Below are positions 7,793 through 16,816 of a DNA stretch of 55,817 nucleotides, one piece after another (the stretch's first letter is position 1; each line of letters begins with the position of its first letter). The position numbers were made by a program, and so were the translations under genes. Below the pieces are notes generated by a model. That model worked only from the letters and a program-made list of their open reading frames with translations, made no database searches and was not told the DNA's origin. Origin of the DNA: a virus; the IMG/VR virus record IMGVR_UViG_3300025732_000050, positions 1 through 55,817 of that record; one strand, 5' to 3'.

Positions 7793-7952
7793 AATCCTTT
7801 TTCTTTCTTTTTGCAAAAGAAACTTTGCTCAAATGCTTTTCTTTGCACATCCAAGTTGCCTCTTTTGTATCAGCATAGAGTCTTAATGTTGGTACTTCCA
7901 TCTTGCATGTGTGGCATACAAACTTGCCAGAATAAACTGTATAGGATGCCAC
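7770..7952 (-). CDS. Small zinc-binding protein (60 residues)
   Basis: It begins with GTG at 7952 in a TAGTG overlap with the stop of the 2OG oxygenase upstream. C13, C16, C36 and H40 form a likely zinc site, and the C-terminus is strongly basic (KRKKKD). Such tiny zinc ribbons are frequent in phage replication regions and may bind nucleic acid, but I cannot assign a function. Confidence 0.7.
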   Translation of the reverse strand: MASYTVYSGKFVCHTCKMEVPTLRLYADTKEATWMCKEKHLSKVSFAKRKKKDYERTDGE

Positions 7953-8488
7953 TAAGCACCTGAACCAAATCTAAAAAATACCATCTTAAGAAATTCACCC
8001 TCTGCAAAAGTTTTGTCTACCCTAGAGTGCAACTGTCTTACTGGATCCATTACTAGCGCATCATTATCTCCTAAAGTATAAATTTCATCATCTATACATA
8101 AATCCCAACTGGTATTTGATTCTAGTTGATAATTAATCATCAAGGATGAATCTCCGCCATCCTTGTGTGATCTTAAAACTGGCCTACCATATTTTCCAGA
8201 ATACTCTACCGCCATAATTCCATGAGCCTTTATGGAATGATGATTAGTGCCATCTAAGTCATCTGCTATTTTTTGAATAGAAGGCATAATAGATTTTGGT
8301 ATATTTAATTGCTCAACATCTAAACGACCCATAAATTTATGCACTACAGTTTTAGTATTTTGTCCTTCTAGGTATCCTGGATCATCTAGGTATACTGTCT
8401 CACGAGAATTCTGCTCTCTTTCAATAAATGATTTTAATAGAGCAACTTGTTCTTCTGATAAAACATTTCTTACAATATATGGTTTCAT
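7952..8488 (-). CDS. 2-oxoglutarate/Fe(II) oxygenase-like protein A3
   Basis: The protein has 178 residues. H108-x-D110 (RSHKDGG) and H154 (RQLHSRV) supply the iron ligands, with the intervening strands SLMINYQLESNTSWDLCID resembling the corresponding region of A1 and A2. It starts in a TAATG overlap with the RecA-like gene's stop, so expression is tied to the replication operon. A role in DNA-base or nucleotide oxidation, or in protein hydroxylation, would fit the fold; nothing in the sequence chooses between them. The fold is fairly sure, the activity untested. Confidence 0.75.
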   Translation of the reverse strand: MKPYIVRNVLSEEQVALLKSFIEREQNSRETVYLDDPGYLEGQNTKTVVHKFMGRLDVEQLNIPKSIMPSIQKIADDLDGTNHHSIKAHGIMAVEYSGKYGRPVLRSHKDGGDSSLMINYQLESNTSWDLCIDDEIYTLGDNDALVMDPVRQLHSRVDKTFAEGEFLKMVFFRFGSGA

Positions 8489-9498
8489 TATGAGATCTTT
8501 CCTTTAATCTGTTCCTGAAGATCTAAATCTTCTTTGACACGATTAATAAATCCTTCTCTACCCTGAACTTTTGTTCCATCATCAAACTGGTACCATGCTC
8601 CAGTTCTATTGATTATGCCAAGTGATTCAGCAGTATCACAAAGATCGCCGATAGTGTCAATCCCAATAGAATCACCTCTAAAATAGAAATCATATTCACC
8701 AGACTGAAAAGCAGGAGAAGTTTTCGAAAACTGTAATTCCCATCTAACTTTGCGACCAATCTTTTCTTCAATAAGTTTGTCACCAACATGTATTTTTCCC
8801 TTCAATGCTTGGTTTTCTGATTCTGACGAAAATAATTTAATAACCGTAGAAGAATAAAACTTAGTAGCCTGACCACCAGTAGGCTGCTGGCTAGTATACA
8901 TAGCATTAATATTATTGCGAGACTGGCTAATAAGGACAAGCAAAGTAGGCTTAACTTTATTGTTAGCATAGTTAAGCATTTTCCATGCATTGCTAAAGTC
9001 TCTAGATTCCGCTCCAATTTGCTTGGTATTCTCCAGTTGCTTGAGTTCATCAGAATCCTTTTCAAAATAGATTGCTGGAAGTAGAGATGTAATTGAGTCA
9101 ACGACAATCATATCAACCCCAGCCTCCATCAATTGTACACCCACATCTACCATCTCATTAATTGTTCTTGCTTGAGAATAAATCAGTTTAGTAGTATCTA
9201 CGCCTAATCTTTCAGCCCAAGTCTTATCATAAGACATCTCTGCATCGATCCATGCACAAATCTTATCCTCCTGTTGGGCCTGTGCAATCATTTGTAGACA
9301 GAGTGAGGACTTGGCAGATGATTTAGATCCCCAGATAAGTACCTGCCTTCCATACGGTAAGCCACCACCCAAAGCACGATTTAGTCCAAAACTTGGTGTG
9401 GCAGCAAACTCTGTCTTAGGCACAGCATCGCCTACAAGAATATTTTTACGTAACTTAGGATTTAAGTTTGCTAGTACTTCTTCTACTGTTACTGACAT
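8488..9498 (-). CDS. recA: RecA/UvsX-like recombinase
   Basis: The protein has 336 residues. The nucleotide-binding loop is GSKSSAKSS at 57-65, Walker B is MIVVDSITSLLP, and DAEMSYD aligns with the catalytic-glutamate segment DAE of RecA. It would coat single-stranded DNA and drive strand exchange for recombination-dependent replication and repair. Compared with the usual GxxxxGK(T/S) loop, the glycine before the lysine is alanine (A62), a notable change. It is coupled to MazG upstream (TAATG) and to a 2OG oxygenase downstream (TAATG). Slightly shorter than cellular RecA (about 350), it lacks an obvious long acidic tail. Confidence 0.9.
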   Translation of the reverse strand: MSVTVEEVLANLNPKLRKNILVGDAVPKTEFAATPSFGLNRALGGGLPYGRQVLIWGSKSSAKSSLCLQMIAQAQQEDKICAWIDAEMSYDKTWAERLGVDTTKLIYSQARTINEMVDVGVQLMEAGVDMIVVDSITSLLPAIYFEKDSDELKQLENTKQIGAESRDFSNAWKMLNYANNKVKPTLLVLISQSRNNINAMYTSQQPTGGQATKFYSSTVIKLFSSESENQALKGKIHVGDKLIEEKIGRKVRWELQFSKTSPAFQSGEYDFYFRGDSIGIDTIGDLCDTAESLGIINRTGAWYQFDDGTKVQGREGFINRVKEDLDLQEQIKGKIS

Positions 9499-9815
9499 TA
9501 GAATCTTACCCCATGCTTCTGTGGACGATCTTTATTAATGTTAGCCTTTTCCTGTAAAGCATAGTCAAGGGAGACTGTGGTATACCCTGCCTGTACAAGA
9601 CCAGCATATAGATCTAGTGTACGAATAAAGATATCTGCAGTTTCCATTGCAATCTCTTCTTCTCCCTTGTCCTTACGAATTGCTTCCATAAGTTCTGTGA
9701 CCTCTGATACAATCATCATACATTGTTTTGCAATAAAAATATCATCAGTTTCATTAGGCCAAAAACCTTTTGCTACTGCCGTTTCGTGTAATTGTTCTGC
9801 TAAATCATCAAGCAT
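9498..9815 (-). CDS. mazG: MazG-like nucleotide pyrophosphohydrolase
   Basis: The protein has 105 residues and the all-alpha MazG/dUTPase-like metal motif: E38 and E41 in SEVTELMEA, followed by E58 and D61 in METADIFIR. The family hydrolyses (d)NTPs or alarmones to monophosphates plus pyrophosphate. Phages use it to adjust nucleotide pools or host stress signalling. The C-terminal KDRPQKHG resembles the conserved end of short phage MazG-like proteins. It overlaps the polymerase by 8 bases and the recombinase by TAATG, so it is part of the replication operon. Confidence 0.85.
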   Translation of the reverse strand: MLDDLAEQLHETAVAKGFWPNETDDIFIAKQCMMIVSEVTELMEAIRKDKGEEEIAMETADIFIRTLDLYAGLVQAGYTTVSLDYALQEKANINKDRPQKHGVRF

Positions 9816-12800
9816 TTATATCCTCCAATATAACCGTTCCATCTTTTGTCTTGCCAAAATCAAACTTATAAACATTTCCTTCTTGTATTTTCATATATGC
9901 TTTAGCAAATGCGGTAGGAAATACAGTAACAGAATGTAAGTCTCTAGATGCATCCGCAACTGTGAGGGATGCCATCTTCTTGCCAGTTTTTGTAACACGT
10001 GGTTTAAATGATACCACGAACATCTCTTCATCTTTATATGGCAACATTCTATAATTTAAAAACTTAATTAATGCATTGTCAGATGTTTTAATTTCTTCAA
10101 TTGGTACTGCAGAAACAACCCTGTTGTCATTAGCAAGTAAGATATACGTCTTGCCTGCCTCAATAGTTGTCTGCTCATCATCAAAAATACCAGTGCTACC
10201 AGTTTTATCTAGCAGTTCAACTCTTGACCATCCCTTTGCTCTCTTAATTCCTTTTATCATGCCCATCATAATAAAAGATCCCTTTTCTTCATAATCTTCT
10301 ACAGGTGTAATAAATGCATGATAGTGAGATGGAACTGTCAAATTAAATTCTGGTAAGTTTAAATATTCGTAGAGGTTTTCTTTAATCTCTTCGTCATTTC
10401 TTGGGTTGTCACTAAATGTTGCTGCACCGACAACACGTAATGCTTGAAGAGCACGGCTGTTAACTCCGTTTCCCTTAGTAAAAGTAAACTCCTCAAGTTC
10501 AGAATACGAATTGAAAGGCCTAGCAGAGATATACCTCTCAGCAATTTTATCTGATATGTACTTAATACCAGAAAGACCAAATCGTATACCCTTACCCTCA
10601 ATTTTAAAATCAATATCTGAATCATTAATATGAGGTAGTTTAATGCTGATCCCCATTCTCTTTGCTTCAATAAGATATTCAGTCCTCGCATCTTTATCCT
10701 TTTCGTTCTTTAGTATTGAGTACATAAACTCAAGTGGATAGTAATATTTCAACCATGCTGTCCAATAGGAGAGGGTTGAGTAGGCCACTGCATGTGACTT
10801 GTTAAAAGAATATCCTGCGTGGGCTTCGAAATCATGCCATAGGTCAAGAGCGTTATTAGGACTAATATACTTACTAGCACCAGTAACGAAACGATCTTGG
10901 AAGGCGTTAAATTCTTTTGCATCTTTCTTCTTTCCAATAATTTTTCTAACTTTATCTGCTTCTGACATTGACATACCACCAAGTTCAACGCATGCCTGCA
11001 TAACCTGTTCTTGATATAAAATACAACCATAGGTATCTTCTGTAAACTCTTTTAATACCTGATGTTTATAGTCAATGTTTTGACGACCATGCTTGCGTTC
11101 AATATAATCTTTTCCAATTGTATTCATTGCACCTGGACGTACCAGAGCATTTGATGCAGCAAGTTCTGCCAAATTCTTTACACCCATTTTAATGAGTAGG
11201 TTGGTGTATGGTGTTGCTTCACACTGGAATACGCCTTTGGTATATCCATCTGAAAGCATTTGATAAACATTTTTATCATCCATATCAATAGAAAGAAGGT
11301 CTATCTTTTTACCTTCTCTTTCTTCAATAATATTTAATGTATCTTTTAATACACTTAAAGTTTTAAGTCCAAGTGCATCGATTTTGATGAGACCAATCTT
11401 TTCAGCCTCTTCCATATCCACAGCAACGACAGGAATACGGTCATCGCTACCAGGAGAATTACGTGTCTCCATTGGTGCGTATTTAAAAATAGGATCTTTG
11501 CTAGTGACAACGCCAGCAGCGTGAATGCCAGTACCTCTAATACGACCACGTAATTGTTCACCATATACCTCCACCTCTGGATATTTATCTCTAAACCATT
11601 CCGTTGTTTTTGAACTACAGAAATCATCCCAACTATCTACTAACTTTAAAACTTTGTTTACATCTGGTAGTGGAATATTCAATACACGTGCAACATCTCG
11701 AACAACACCCTTATCTTTAAAAGAAAGAAATGTTGCAATAGAAGCAACGTGTCGATACTGTCTAACTAAATAATCTTTAACTTCTTCACGACGAGAATCC
11801 TGAATATCTGTATCAATATCTGGAAAGTCATTACGCTCTGGGTTAATAAAACGGAAGAACAAAAGTCCATGCTCAATAGGATCTATGTCCGTAATACCAA
11901 GTGTGTAGCAGAGCAACGAACCAGCAGCAGATCCACGACCTGGACCTACCATGATTCCTTCTTTCTTTGCCCAGTTAATCATGTTTCTTACAACAAGAAA
12001 GTATGGAGCAAATTTTTTATCACGAATAACTGATAACTCTTCTTCTAGTCTTTGTTCGTATATATCGTTACCAAGCCAGTTTGAGTTTAATCTTTTTTCT
12101 TCAAGCCCAGCAAAAGCAAGTTCTGCAAGTTCTCTGTCTGGATTCTTATACTGAACTGGTAAAAGATTTAAGCCTTCTTGTATATCGTAATCCTCTACCT
12201 TATTAGCAATCTCTAATGTGTTAGCATAAATATCTGGTCTATCGATACCCTGCTTTTCCATTGCAGCCTTTATTTCTTCGTATGATAGTAAATGAATATC
12301 AAACTTATTAAAAGTTATGTCTCTGTCAGCACCATACAAATAATCCAAACGCTTCATCATGTTGGTATGCTTTTTGGACTTTTCAAAAGTGTGTTCTTTG
12401 TCAATCTTGACATGTGTATTTAAGAGTAATTTAAACTCTTGAATTTCTTTTTGATCTGTTGTGCTGTGGTGGCAGTCTGGAGTAACAACAACCTTAATCT
12501 TATACTCATCTGCCAGAGCAATCAGTTGCTTGTTGATTTCTGACTCATTATGTGGCATGACCTCAATATAATAGTCATCCTTAAATACTTTTTTAAACCA
12601 TTCAATATATTTTTTGGTTATAGCAAATTCACTATTTTCCAAAGCCTTAACCAAAACACTGCTTGGGCAAGCAGATGTAACAATAATGCCTTCTGAATAT
12701 TTTTCTAAAGTTTCAAAATCAAATCGTGGCTTTTTGAAATATCCTTCTGTCCACGCAATCTCATTAATCTTGTTTAGGTTTTCCAAACCAATTTTATTTT

Positions 12801-13092
12801 TGGCGAGAAGGACTATATGGTTATAGACTAGATCTAGATCTCCATCTCTTTCAGACTTATCTCTAGTGTCAAATCTATCAGAACACATATAGCCTTCTAC
12901 GCCGAGAATAGGCTTAATACCCTTTGCTTTTGCAATACGGTGCAGTTCCCTATGCCCAGATAAAGTACCGTGGTCAGTGATTGCCAATGCTGGCATCCCT
13001 AACTCAACTGCACGGTTCACGTATTCTTCTGGAGTAGCAATCCCGTCAAATAACGAGTAATGGGTGTGTACGTGTAAGCCTACGTAAGACAT
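9808..13092 (-). CDS. dnaE: DNA polymerase III alpha subunit (DnaE type)
   Basis: The protein has 1094 residues, a little shorter than E. coli DnaE (1160). The N-terminal PHP domain has H7-x-H9-x-H11 and ITDHG near 38-42. The palm shows GPGRGSAAGS at 383-392 and the catalytic Asp pair D425/D427 in FPDIDTDI, with the third Asp D572 in IKIDALGLKTL. The C-terminal region (from about 975) resembles an OB-fold. It would be the phage replicase, using host or phage accessory subunits; no clamp or clamp loader gene is seen here. It follows the ssDNA-binding protein gene by 3 bases. Confidence 0.97.
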   Translation of the reverse strand: MSYVGLHVHTHYSLFDGIATPEEYVNRAVELGMPALAITDHGTLSGHRELHRIAKAKGIKPILGVEGYMCSDRFDTRDKSERDGDLDLVYNHIVLLAKNKIGLENLNKINEIAWTEGYFKKPRFDFETLEKYSEGIIVTSACPSSVLVKALENSEFAITKKYIEWFKKVFKDDYYIEVMPHNESEINKQLIALADEYKIKVVVTPDCHHSTTDQKEIQEFKLLLNTHVKIDKEHTFEKSKKHTNMMKRLDYLYGADRDITFNKFDIHLLSYEEIKAAMEKQGIDRPDIYANTLEIANKVEDYDIQEGLNLLPVQYKNPDRELAELAFAGLEEKRLNSNWLGNDIYEQRLEEELSVIRDKKFAPYFLVVRNMINWAKKEGIMVGPGRGSAAGSLLCYTLGITDIDPIEHGLLFFRFINPERNDFPDIDTDIQDSRREEVKDYLVRQYRHVASIATFLSFKDKGVVRDVARVLNIPLPDVNKVLKLVDSWDDFCSSKTTEWFRDKYPEVEVYGEQLRGRIRGTGIHAAGVVTSKDPIFKYAPMETRNSPGSDDRIPVVAVDMEEAEKIGLIKIDALGLKTLSVLKDTLNIIEEREGKKIDLLSIDMDDKNVYQMLSDGYTKGVFQCEATPYTNLLIKMGVKNLAELAASNALVRPGAMNTIGKDYIERKHGRQNIDYKHQVLKEFTEDTYGCILYQEQVMQACVELGGMSMSEADKVRKIIGKKKDAKEFNAFQDRFVTGASKYISPNNALDLWHDFEAHAGYSFNKSHAVAYSTLSYWTAWLKYYYPLEFMYSILKNEKDKDARTEYLIEAKRMGISIKLPHINDSDIDFKIEGKGIRFGLSGIKYISDKIAERYISARPFNSYSELEEFTFTKGNGVNSRALQALRVVGAATFSDNPRNDEEIKENLYEYLNLPEFNLTVPSHYHAFITPVEDYEEKGSFIMMGMIKGIKRAKGWSRVELLDKTGSTGIFDDEQTTIEAGKTYILLANDNRVVSAVPIEEIKTSDNALIKFLNYRMLPYKDEEMFVVSFKPRVTKTGKKMASLTVADASRDLHSVTVFPTAFAKAYMKIQEGNVYKFDFGKTKDGTVILEDINA

Positions 13093-13095
13093 CTA

Positions 13096-13749
13096 TTACC
13101 AGTCGATATTTGTACTAGTAACAGAAGGTGTGTCAAATCCAAAATAGAATGATTCTTGTTCTGGATATGGAACCTCACGAACAACCTTTTCTAGGTTGAA
13201 GAATTCAAGACCATCCCACTTAAATGGTTCTGAATCTGGCTTGGTAGGAAGAAGTGTGTAATTGGTTTCAGTACCCTGACCATTACGCTTTAACTTCCAT
13301 TCAAGGTTTGATACGCTACCTGTGTCAAGTGCGTATTCACGAATATTATTAAATGCTGATTGCTTGCTAATGCCTTGAGACCATACAGCAATATATGGAT
13401 CTTCAAGACCATCATTAATCAAAACATTGCAGTAGAAACGAAGACGTGCTCTCCAGCCAGACTTCGGTTCCTTCTTGGCCATTTCACAACCGAAACAACG
13501 ACCTTCTGTTTCCATTGTGCATGCAGCCTTACGCTTATAATCTTTTGGATTAGTGTGTTCTGCAACTACTACAGATAAACCACGGCTCTCTGCATAGTTT
13601 GCTGAGTCCGAATCTAGTTCTTCTACGAATCGGATTTTTGCTGATTGTCCATCAGCCAACTTTACCCAACGAACCTTTTGTCCAGTACCTTCATACTTTG
13701 GCTTGTCGAGCAAGGCATTGATATCTTTGAGTCCTTTAATTACGCTCAT
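13096..13749 (-). CDS. Probable single-stranded DNA-binding protein with zinc site
   Basis: The protein has 217 residues. A cluster of H65, C77, C85 and C88 (CTMETEGRCFGCE) fits a zinc module, followed by an OB-like strand stretch with aromatics (RARLRFYCNVL, then PYIAVWSQG). The arrangement recalls the zinc-containing gp32-type ssDNA-binding proteins. Its site immediately upstream of the replicase and downstream of primase supports the role. It has a strong AAGGAG site before ATG 13749. The C-terminus is mildly acidic, as is often seen in SSBs. The assignment rests on pattern and context rather than a certain family match. Confidence 0.65.
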   Translation of the reverse strand: MSVIKGLKDINALLDKPKYEGTGQKVRWVKLADGQSAKIRFVEELDSDSANYAESRGLSVVVAEHTNPKDYKRKAACTMETEGRCFGCEMAKKEPKSGWRARLRFYCNVLINDGLEDPYIAVWSQGISKQSAFNNIREYALDTGSVSNLEWKLKRNGQGTETNYTLLPTKPDSEPFKWDGLEFFNLEKVVREVPYPEQESFYFGFDTPSVTSTNIDW

Positions 13750-13770
13750 TTTTTCTCCTTGTTTGTTATC

Positions 13771-14715
13771 TTAGTTTAGCATAGACAGTATTGACTTGTC
13801 AAACTGATATTCTAATTGTTTAATTGACGTGTCGTCCATATCGCCTATATCTTTATATTGTTTATCTAACTGAATTACGCTAACACGAGAACCTAATCTT
13901 TCAATTAATCGATCTTTCATGTTACCGCCTGCCTCATCATTATCTGCAATAACAATAATATTATTGAAGTATTTTTGAAGCAATTCTATTTGTGCATTTG
14001 AAACATTTGCACCCAAAGTAGCCACTGCTGGGAAACCAACCTGATCTAATCTAATAGCATCAAATGAGGATTCAACCACATAAACCTTGTCTGCAATTTT
14101 TACTCTATGCAAATTAAATAAAGTTTTTGATTTTGGTAATCCTGGGGTATTCTTAAATTCTTTACCTTCGATGGTTCGTGCAACAAAACCAATAATCATT
14201 CCATCTGGGCTATGTACTGGAACAGTGACCATATCTTGCTTTTCAGAAAATCCAAGCCAAAAGTTTTTCATTGACTGTTCGGTAATTAGTCTGCCTGAAA
14301 AATATCTTTTTGCTCTTGGAGATTCCATTGCCTGAGAATTTAATCTTTTAATCAATATCTCATCAAACTGGATAAAATCTGGTTTAACATAAAGTGCTTG
14401 GTTAATATCTTTTTCTAAATTAGATTCAGATTCTTTACCTTTGATAAAACGAATAGATTCAAAATAAGTGCGACCAGACGTGTGCATAACAAGTTCTACT
14501 AAATCTGCGACTTTCTGACAAGAAAAACAAAAAAATGTTCCATCGCTTTTATGCACTTCGCCAGCAGGAGTTCTTGTATTAGAATGAAATGGACAAAAGA
14601 TAATATAATCAGAATCTACTTCTGATTCGATTGTGATTCCCGAACCTGTGAGAACTCTTTTAATTTGTTCTTTGGTGTAGGTATTGCTTTGTGTTCGTCT
14701 AGTCCTATTATCCAT
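13771..14715 (-). CDS. dnaG: DnaG-type primase (CHC2 zinc finger plus Toprim)
   Basis: The protein has 314 residues, a compact phage primase. The N-terminal zinc finger is C41, H44, C63, C66 (CPFHSNT, then FFCFSCQ), used to read the template start site. The Toprim core has E216 in VVESSFDA and D259/D261 in IADNDEAGG. It would make RNA primers for the DnaE polymerase with the DnaB helicase encoded upstream. The start at ATG 14715 overlaps the upstream gene by 100 bases and has only a distant AGGAAG. No better downstream start precedes the zinc finger, so this start is retained. Confidence 0.9.
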   Translation of the reverse strand: MDNRTRRTQSNTYTKEQIKRVLTGSGITIESEVDSDYIIFCPFHSNTRTPAGEVHKSDGTFFCFSCQKVADLVELVMHTSGRTYFESIRFIKGKESESNLEKDINQALYVKPDFIQFDEILIKRLNSQAMESPRAKRYFSGRLITEQSMKNFWLGFSEKQDMVTVPVHSPDGMIIGFVARTIEGKEFKNTPGLPKSKTLFNLHRVKIADKVYVVESSFDAIRLDQVGFPAVATLGANVSNAQIELLQKYFNNIIVIADNDEAGGNMKDRLIERLGSRVSVIQLDKQYKDIGDMDDTSIKQLEYQFDKSILSMLN

Positions 14716-14960
14716 TCGCTCTGTCTTCTTCCTATGTATACTCCGTATAATGTTAATTCAAATTCAAAAAATTTTTTCTTTTCGTTATAGTCTACCGTAA
14801 AATCTGGCACTATGTCAAGTCTTGGTACATAACCTGCCAATCGCATTTCTGTAACCAGAAGGCGGATATACTCCTCCTTCAATCTCCAGATTACAGCCTC
14901 GTCGCTGATCATTCCGTTGAGATTGAACTTCTTCAATGGTTTGTGATGAAAAGTTGCCAT
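14616..14960 (-). CDS. Hypothetical protein between helicase and primase (114 residues)
   Basis: The protein has no recognised family. It mixes helical (AVIWRLKEEYIRLLVTEMRLAGY) and beta (FFEFELTLYGVYIG) segments and a basic C-terminus. Its last third overlaps the primase start by 100 bases in another frame. The ATG at 14960 lacks a ribosome site, but a perfect TATAAT ends 7 bases before it, so it may be read from a leaderless transcript. The location between helicase and primase suggests a replisome accessory protein, which is inference. Confidence 0.65.
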   Translation of the reverse strand: MATFHHKPLKKFNLNGMISDEAVIWRLKEEYIRLLVTEMRLAGYVPRLDIVPDFTVDYNEKKKFFEFELTLYGVYIGRRQSEWIIGLDEHKAIPTPKNKLKEFSQVRESQSNQK

Positions 14961-14967
14961 GTATCAT

Positions 14968-14973
14968 ATTATA
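14968..14973 (-). promoter_or_regulatory. -10 hexamer of putative leaderless promoter
   Basis: On the minus strand TATAAT is followed by exactly 7 bases and then the ATG of the gene at 14960, with no Shine-Dalgarno sequence in between. A transcription start 6-7 bases after the hexamer would place the ATG at or next to the 5' end of the mRNA. Confidence 0.45.
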
Positions 14974-14982
14974 TCTGCTATC

Positions 14983-16200
14983 TCAATTCTCAAAGTCTTT
15001 ATATCTATAATGTCCTCTGTCAAAGTCTACTTCAACCAAGAATTCACCCATAAAACCATTTCTATTCTTTCTAAATACACATTCAATAATGTCGCTATTG
15101 GCTCCACGACCAAGTGCCATAACCCAGTCAGCATCATATGCGATCTGTCTAGACCAAGCAGTTTGACCCAATGTTGGAACGGTATCGAGTTTAGTAACGT
15201 CATCTGGAGTAGCAGATGAGATTGCAATAATTGGTACTTCTTCTGCAATTGCCATTAACTTTAATTCACGAGAGAGGTTCTTCATACGTACCGTCTCATT
15301 GTCAGACTTTTGATTTGGACTCATGAGTTGTAGGTAGTCAACAATAATAAAGTCTGGTTTGTACTGATCAATCTTTCCACGCAGGACAGATGGAGTTACA
15401 TCTCCACCAGAGTCATTAGAGATAATATGAAATTCGGGTTTTCCAACAAGACGATCTCCATGCCACTTCTTAAGCATGTCAATCTCAACCTGTCCAGAAC
15501 TGAGTTTTCTATGTGACCAAAGACCTTCGCCCATAATTGTAAATACACGGTTACGAACTTCTGTCTCACTCATTTCCAATGAAATGACTAATGGGGATTT
15601 GCCTTGCTTCCATGCTTGTACAGCAAAGTACAAAGAAAGCCAAGACTTACCAATACCAGGATATGCTAGGAAGACACCCAACTGTCCTGGCATGATTCCT
15701 GCTGGAAGATAATTATCAAATCCTGGTAAACCAGTTTTAATTCCAACAGAACCTAATTCTTGTTGCTTCTTTACTTGTTCATAATATGCAACTGCTGAAT
15801 CTAAATCCGTAACATCGATATCACGAATTGCAGCAGTGTTCTTTTTTAATTCTGAAGTTTTCTGAATCAGTGTTTCAAGTGCTGCAGGACCTTGGCCACT
15901 CTGTACCTCTGTTGCAGTAGCCCTAAGAATATCTTTAAGACTATCTGTTAAATACTCTGCCTGCAATTCATCTAGGTGATGCTTTGTTGCTCCTACTCCA
16001 GTAGAAGGTGTAAAGTCTCTAAACTTTTCAACAACAAGGGATAGTGGTGGAACGGATCCATTGTGTTCAGAATAGTTTCGTATAAAGTTCCAAATGTCTC
16101 CATGAGTTCTTAGGATGTTGTCAACATTTGCTTGTAAGAGTACATGAACCTGTCTATCTTCAAGGACAGCGGTAATAAGTTTATTCTCAGTATTATTCAC
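14983..16200 (-). CDS. dnaB: DnaB-like replicative helicase
   Basis: The protein has 405 residues. A helical N-terminal domain (about 1-120) is followed by a RecA-fold motor with Walker A PGIGKSW at 181-187, LEMSE at 208-212 (the DnaB H1a region) and Walker B FIIVDYLQLMSP at 284-295. It would unwind DNA at the phage fork and recruit the primase encoded just downstream. It overlaps the small gene upstream by 8 bases, the classic position for a helicase loader. It is somewhat shorter than cellular DnaB (about 470), mostly in the N-terminal part. Confidence 0.93.
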   Translation of the reverse strand: MNNTENKLITAVLEDRQVHVLLQANVDNILRTHGDIWNFIRNYSEHNGSVPPLSLVVEKFRDFTPSTGVGATKHHLDELQAEYLTDSLKDILRATATEVQSGQGPAALETLIQKTSELKKNTAAIRDIDVTDLDSAVAYYEQVKKQQELGSVGIKTGLPGFDNYLPAGIMPGQLGVFLAYPGIGKSWLSLYFAVQAWKQGKSPLVISLEMSETEVRNRVFTIMGEGLWSHRKLSSGQVEIDMLKKWHGDRLVGKPEFHIISNDSGGDVTPSVLRGKIDQYKPDFIIVDYLQLMSPNQKSDNETVRMKNLSRELKLMAIAEEVPIIAISSATPDDVTKLDTVPTLGQTAWSRQIAYDADWVMALGRGANSDIIECVFRKNRNGFMGEFLVEVDFDRGHYRYKDFEN

Positions 16201-16501
16201 TTAACCACTTCCTAGCCATTGCTCGTCTCTCTTCTCGTTCTCTTTTGTCTTGTTCTATTTGATTTCGTTTTTCAATTATAGCATCTGCATAATTGACGTA
16301 ATACTTCCAATTTGGTTCATTTGCAATTTCAAAATAATAGGATAACAAATCATAACATGCTGGCAATCCATATGATTCAATCAATGCATCTGCAGCCCAT
16401 TGCTCTACGTTTAAATTGAGAGATGGCTTCTGCTCATATCGCTGAGTATATAATTTGCTATAACGACTAAGCAAAGCCATGCGGTCTTTGCGCTCAGCCA
16501 T
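16193..16501 (-). CDS. Small helical protein, candidate helicase loader
   Basis: The protein has 102 residues, all-helical in appearance, with a very charged C-terminal helix (QIEQDKREREERRAMARKW) and an aromatic middle (CYDLLSYYFEIANEPNWKYYVNYAD). It lies directly upstream of and overlapping the DnaB gene. Small helical proteins at this position in many phages load the helicase onto SSB-coated DNA. No P-loop is present, so it would be a non-ATPase loader. The role is inferred from context and shape only. Confidence 0.55.
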   Translation of the reverse strand: MAERKDRMALLSRYSKLYTQRYEQKPSLNLNVEQWAADALIESYGLPACYDLLSYYFEIANEPNWKYYVNYADAIIEKRNQIEQDKREREERRAMARKWLSE

Positions 16502-16503
16502 TA

Positions 16504-16710
16504 CTACTCTTCTAACTCAGACTTTGCTTCAGCAATTTTTTCAGTTAGTTTATCTTCTACAAACTTGTAGACTCTTTCAAAAGCATCGTTAGTATTCTCT
16601 CCATCACGCTTTGAATCTACAACCCCAAGATCCAGTCTCAAGGATTGAAAATTTCCAAGGTTTAGGGTATAACCCAATGTTACAGAAACTTTAGTATTCT
16701 CATTTTCCAT
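16504..16710 (-). CDS. Small hypothetical protein, first gene of the replication operon
   Basis: The protein has 68 residues. An N-terminal beta hairpin-like stretch (KVSVTLGYTLNLGNFQSLRLDLGVV) is followed by a charged helix with a coiled-coil pattern to the acidic C-terminus. It has a good AGGAG site before ATG 16710 and is the first gene after the strong promoter at 16739-16767. Early position and small size are typical of phage regulatory or host-takeover proteins, but no family is recognised. Confidence 0.65.
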   Translation of the reverse strand: MENENTKVSVTLGYTLNLGNFQSLRLDLGVVDSKRDGENTNDAFERVYKFVEDKLTEKIAEAKSELEE

Positions 16711-16738
16711 TTATATTTTCTCCTATGTGTTTTAAACA

Positions 16739-16767
16739 ATCATATCACAGAAGTCTGTGAAAGTCAA
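16739..16767 (-). promoter_or_regulatory. Strong sigma-70-type promoter with palindromic operator in its spacer
   Basis: On the minus strand: TTGACT (-35, 16767-16762), a 17-base spacer, then TATGAT (-10, 16744-16739) with an extended TGA before it. The spacer holds a perfect inverted repeat, TCACAGA-2 bases-TCTGTGA (16745-16760), where a repressor or activator dimer could sit. It is the best promoter in the window and points into the replication operon. Confidence 0.75.
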
Positions 16768-16816
16768 GCATTGTCTTTCTATGGAAGGTGCCAAATCATC
16801 CATTAAAGCCACTTTA

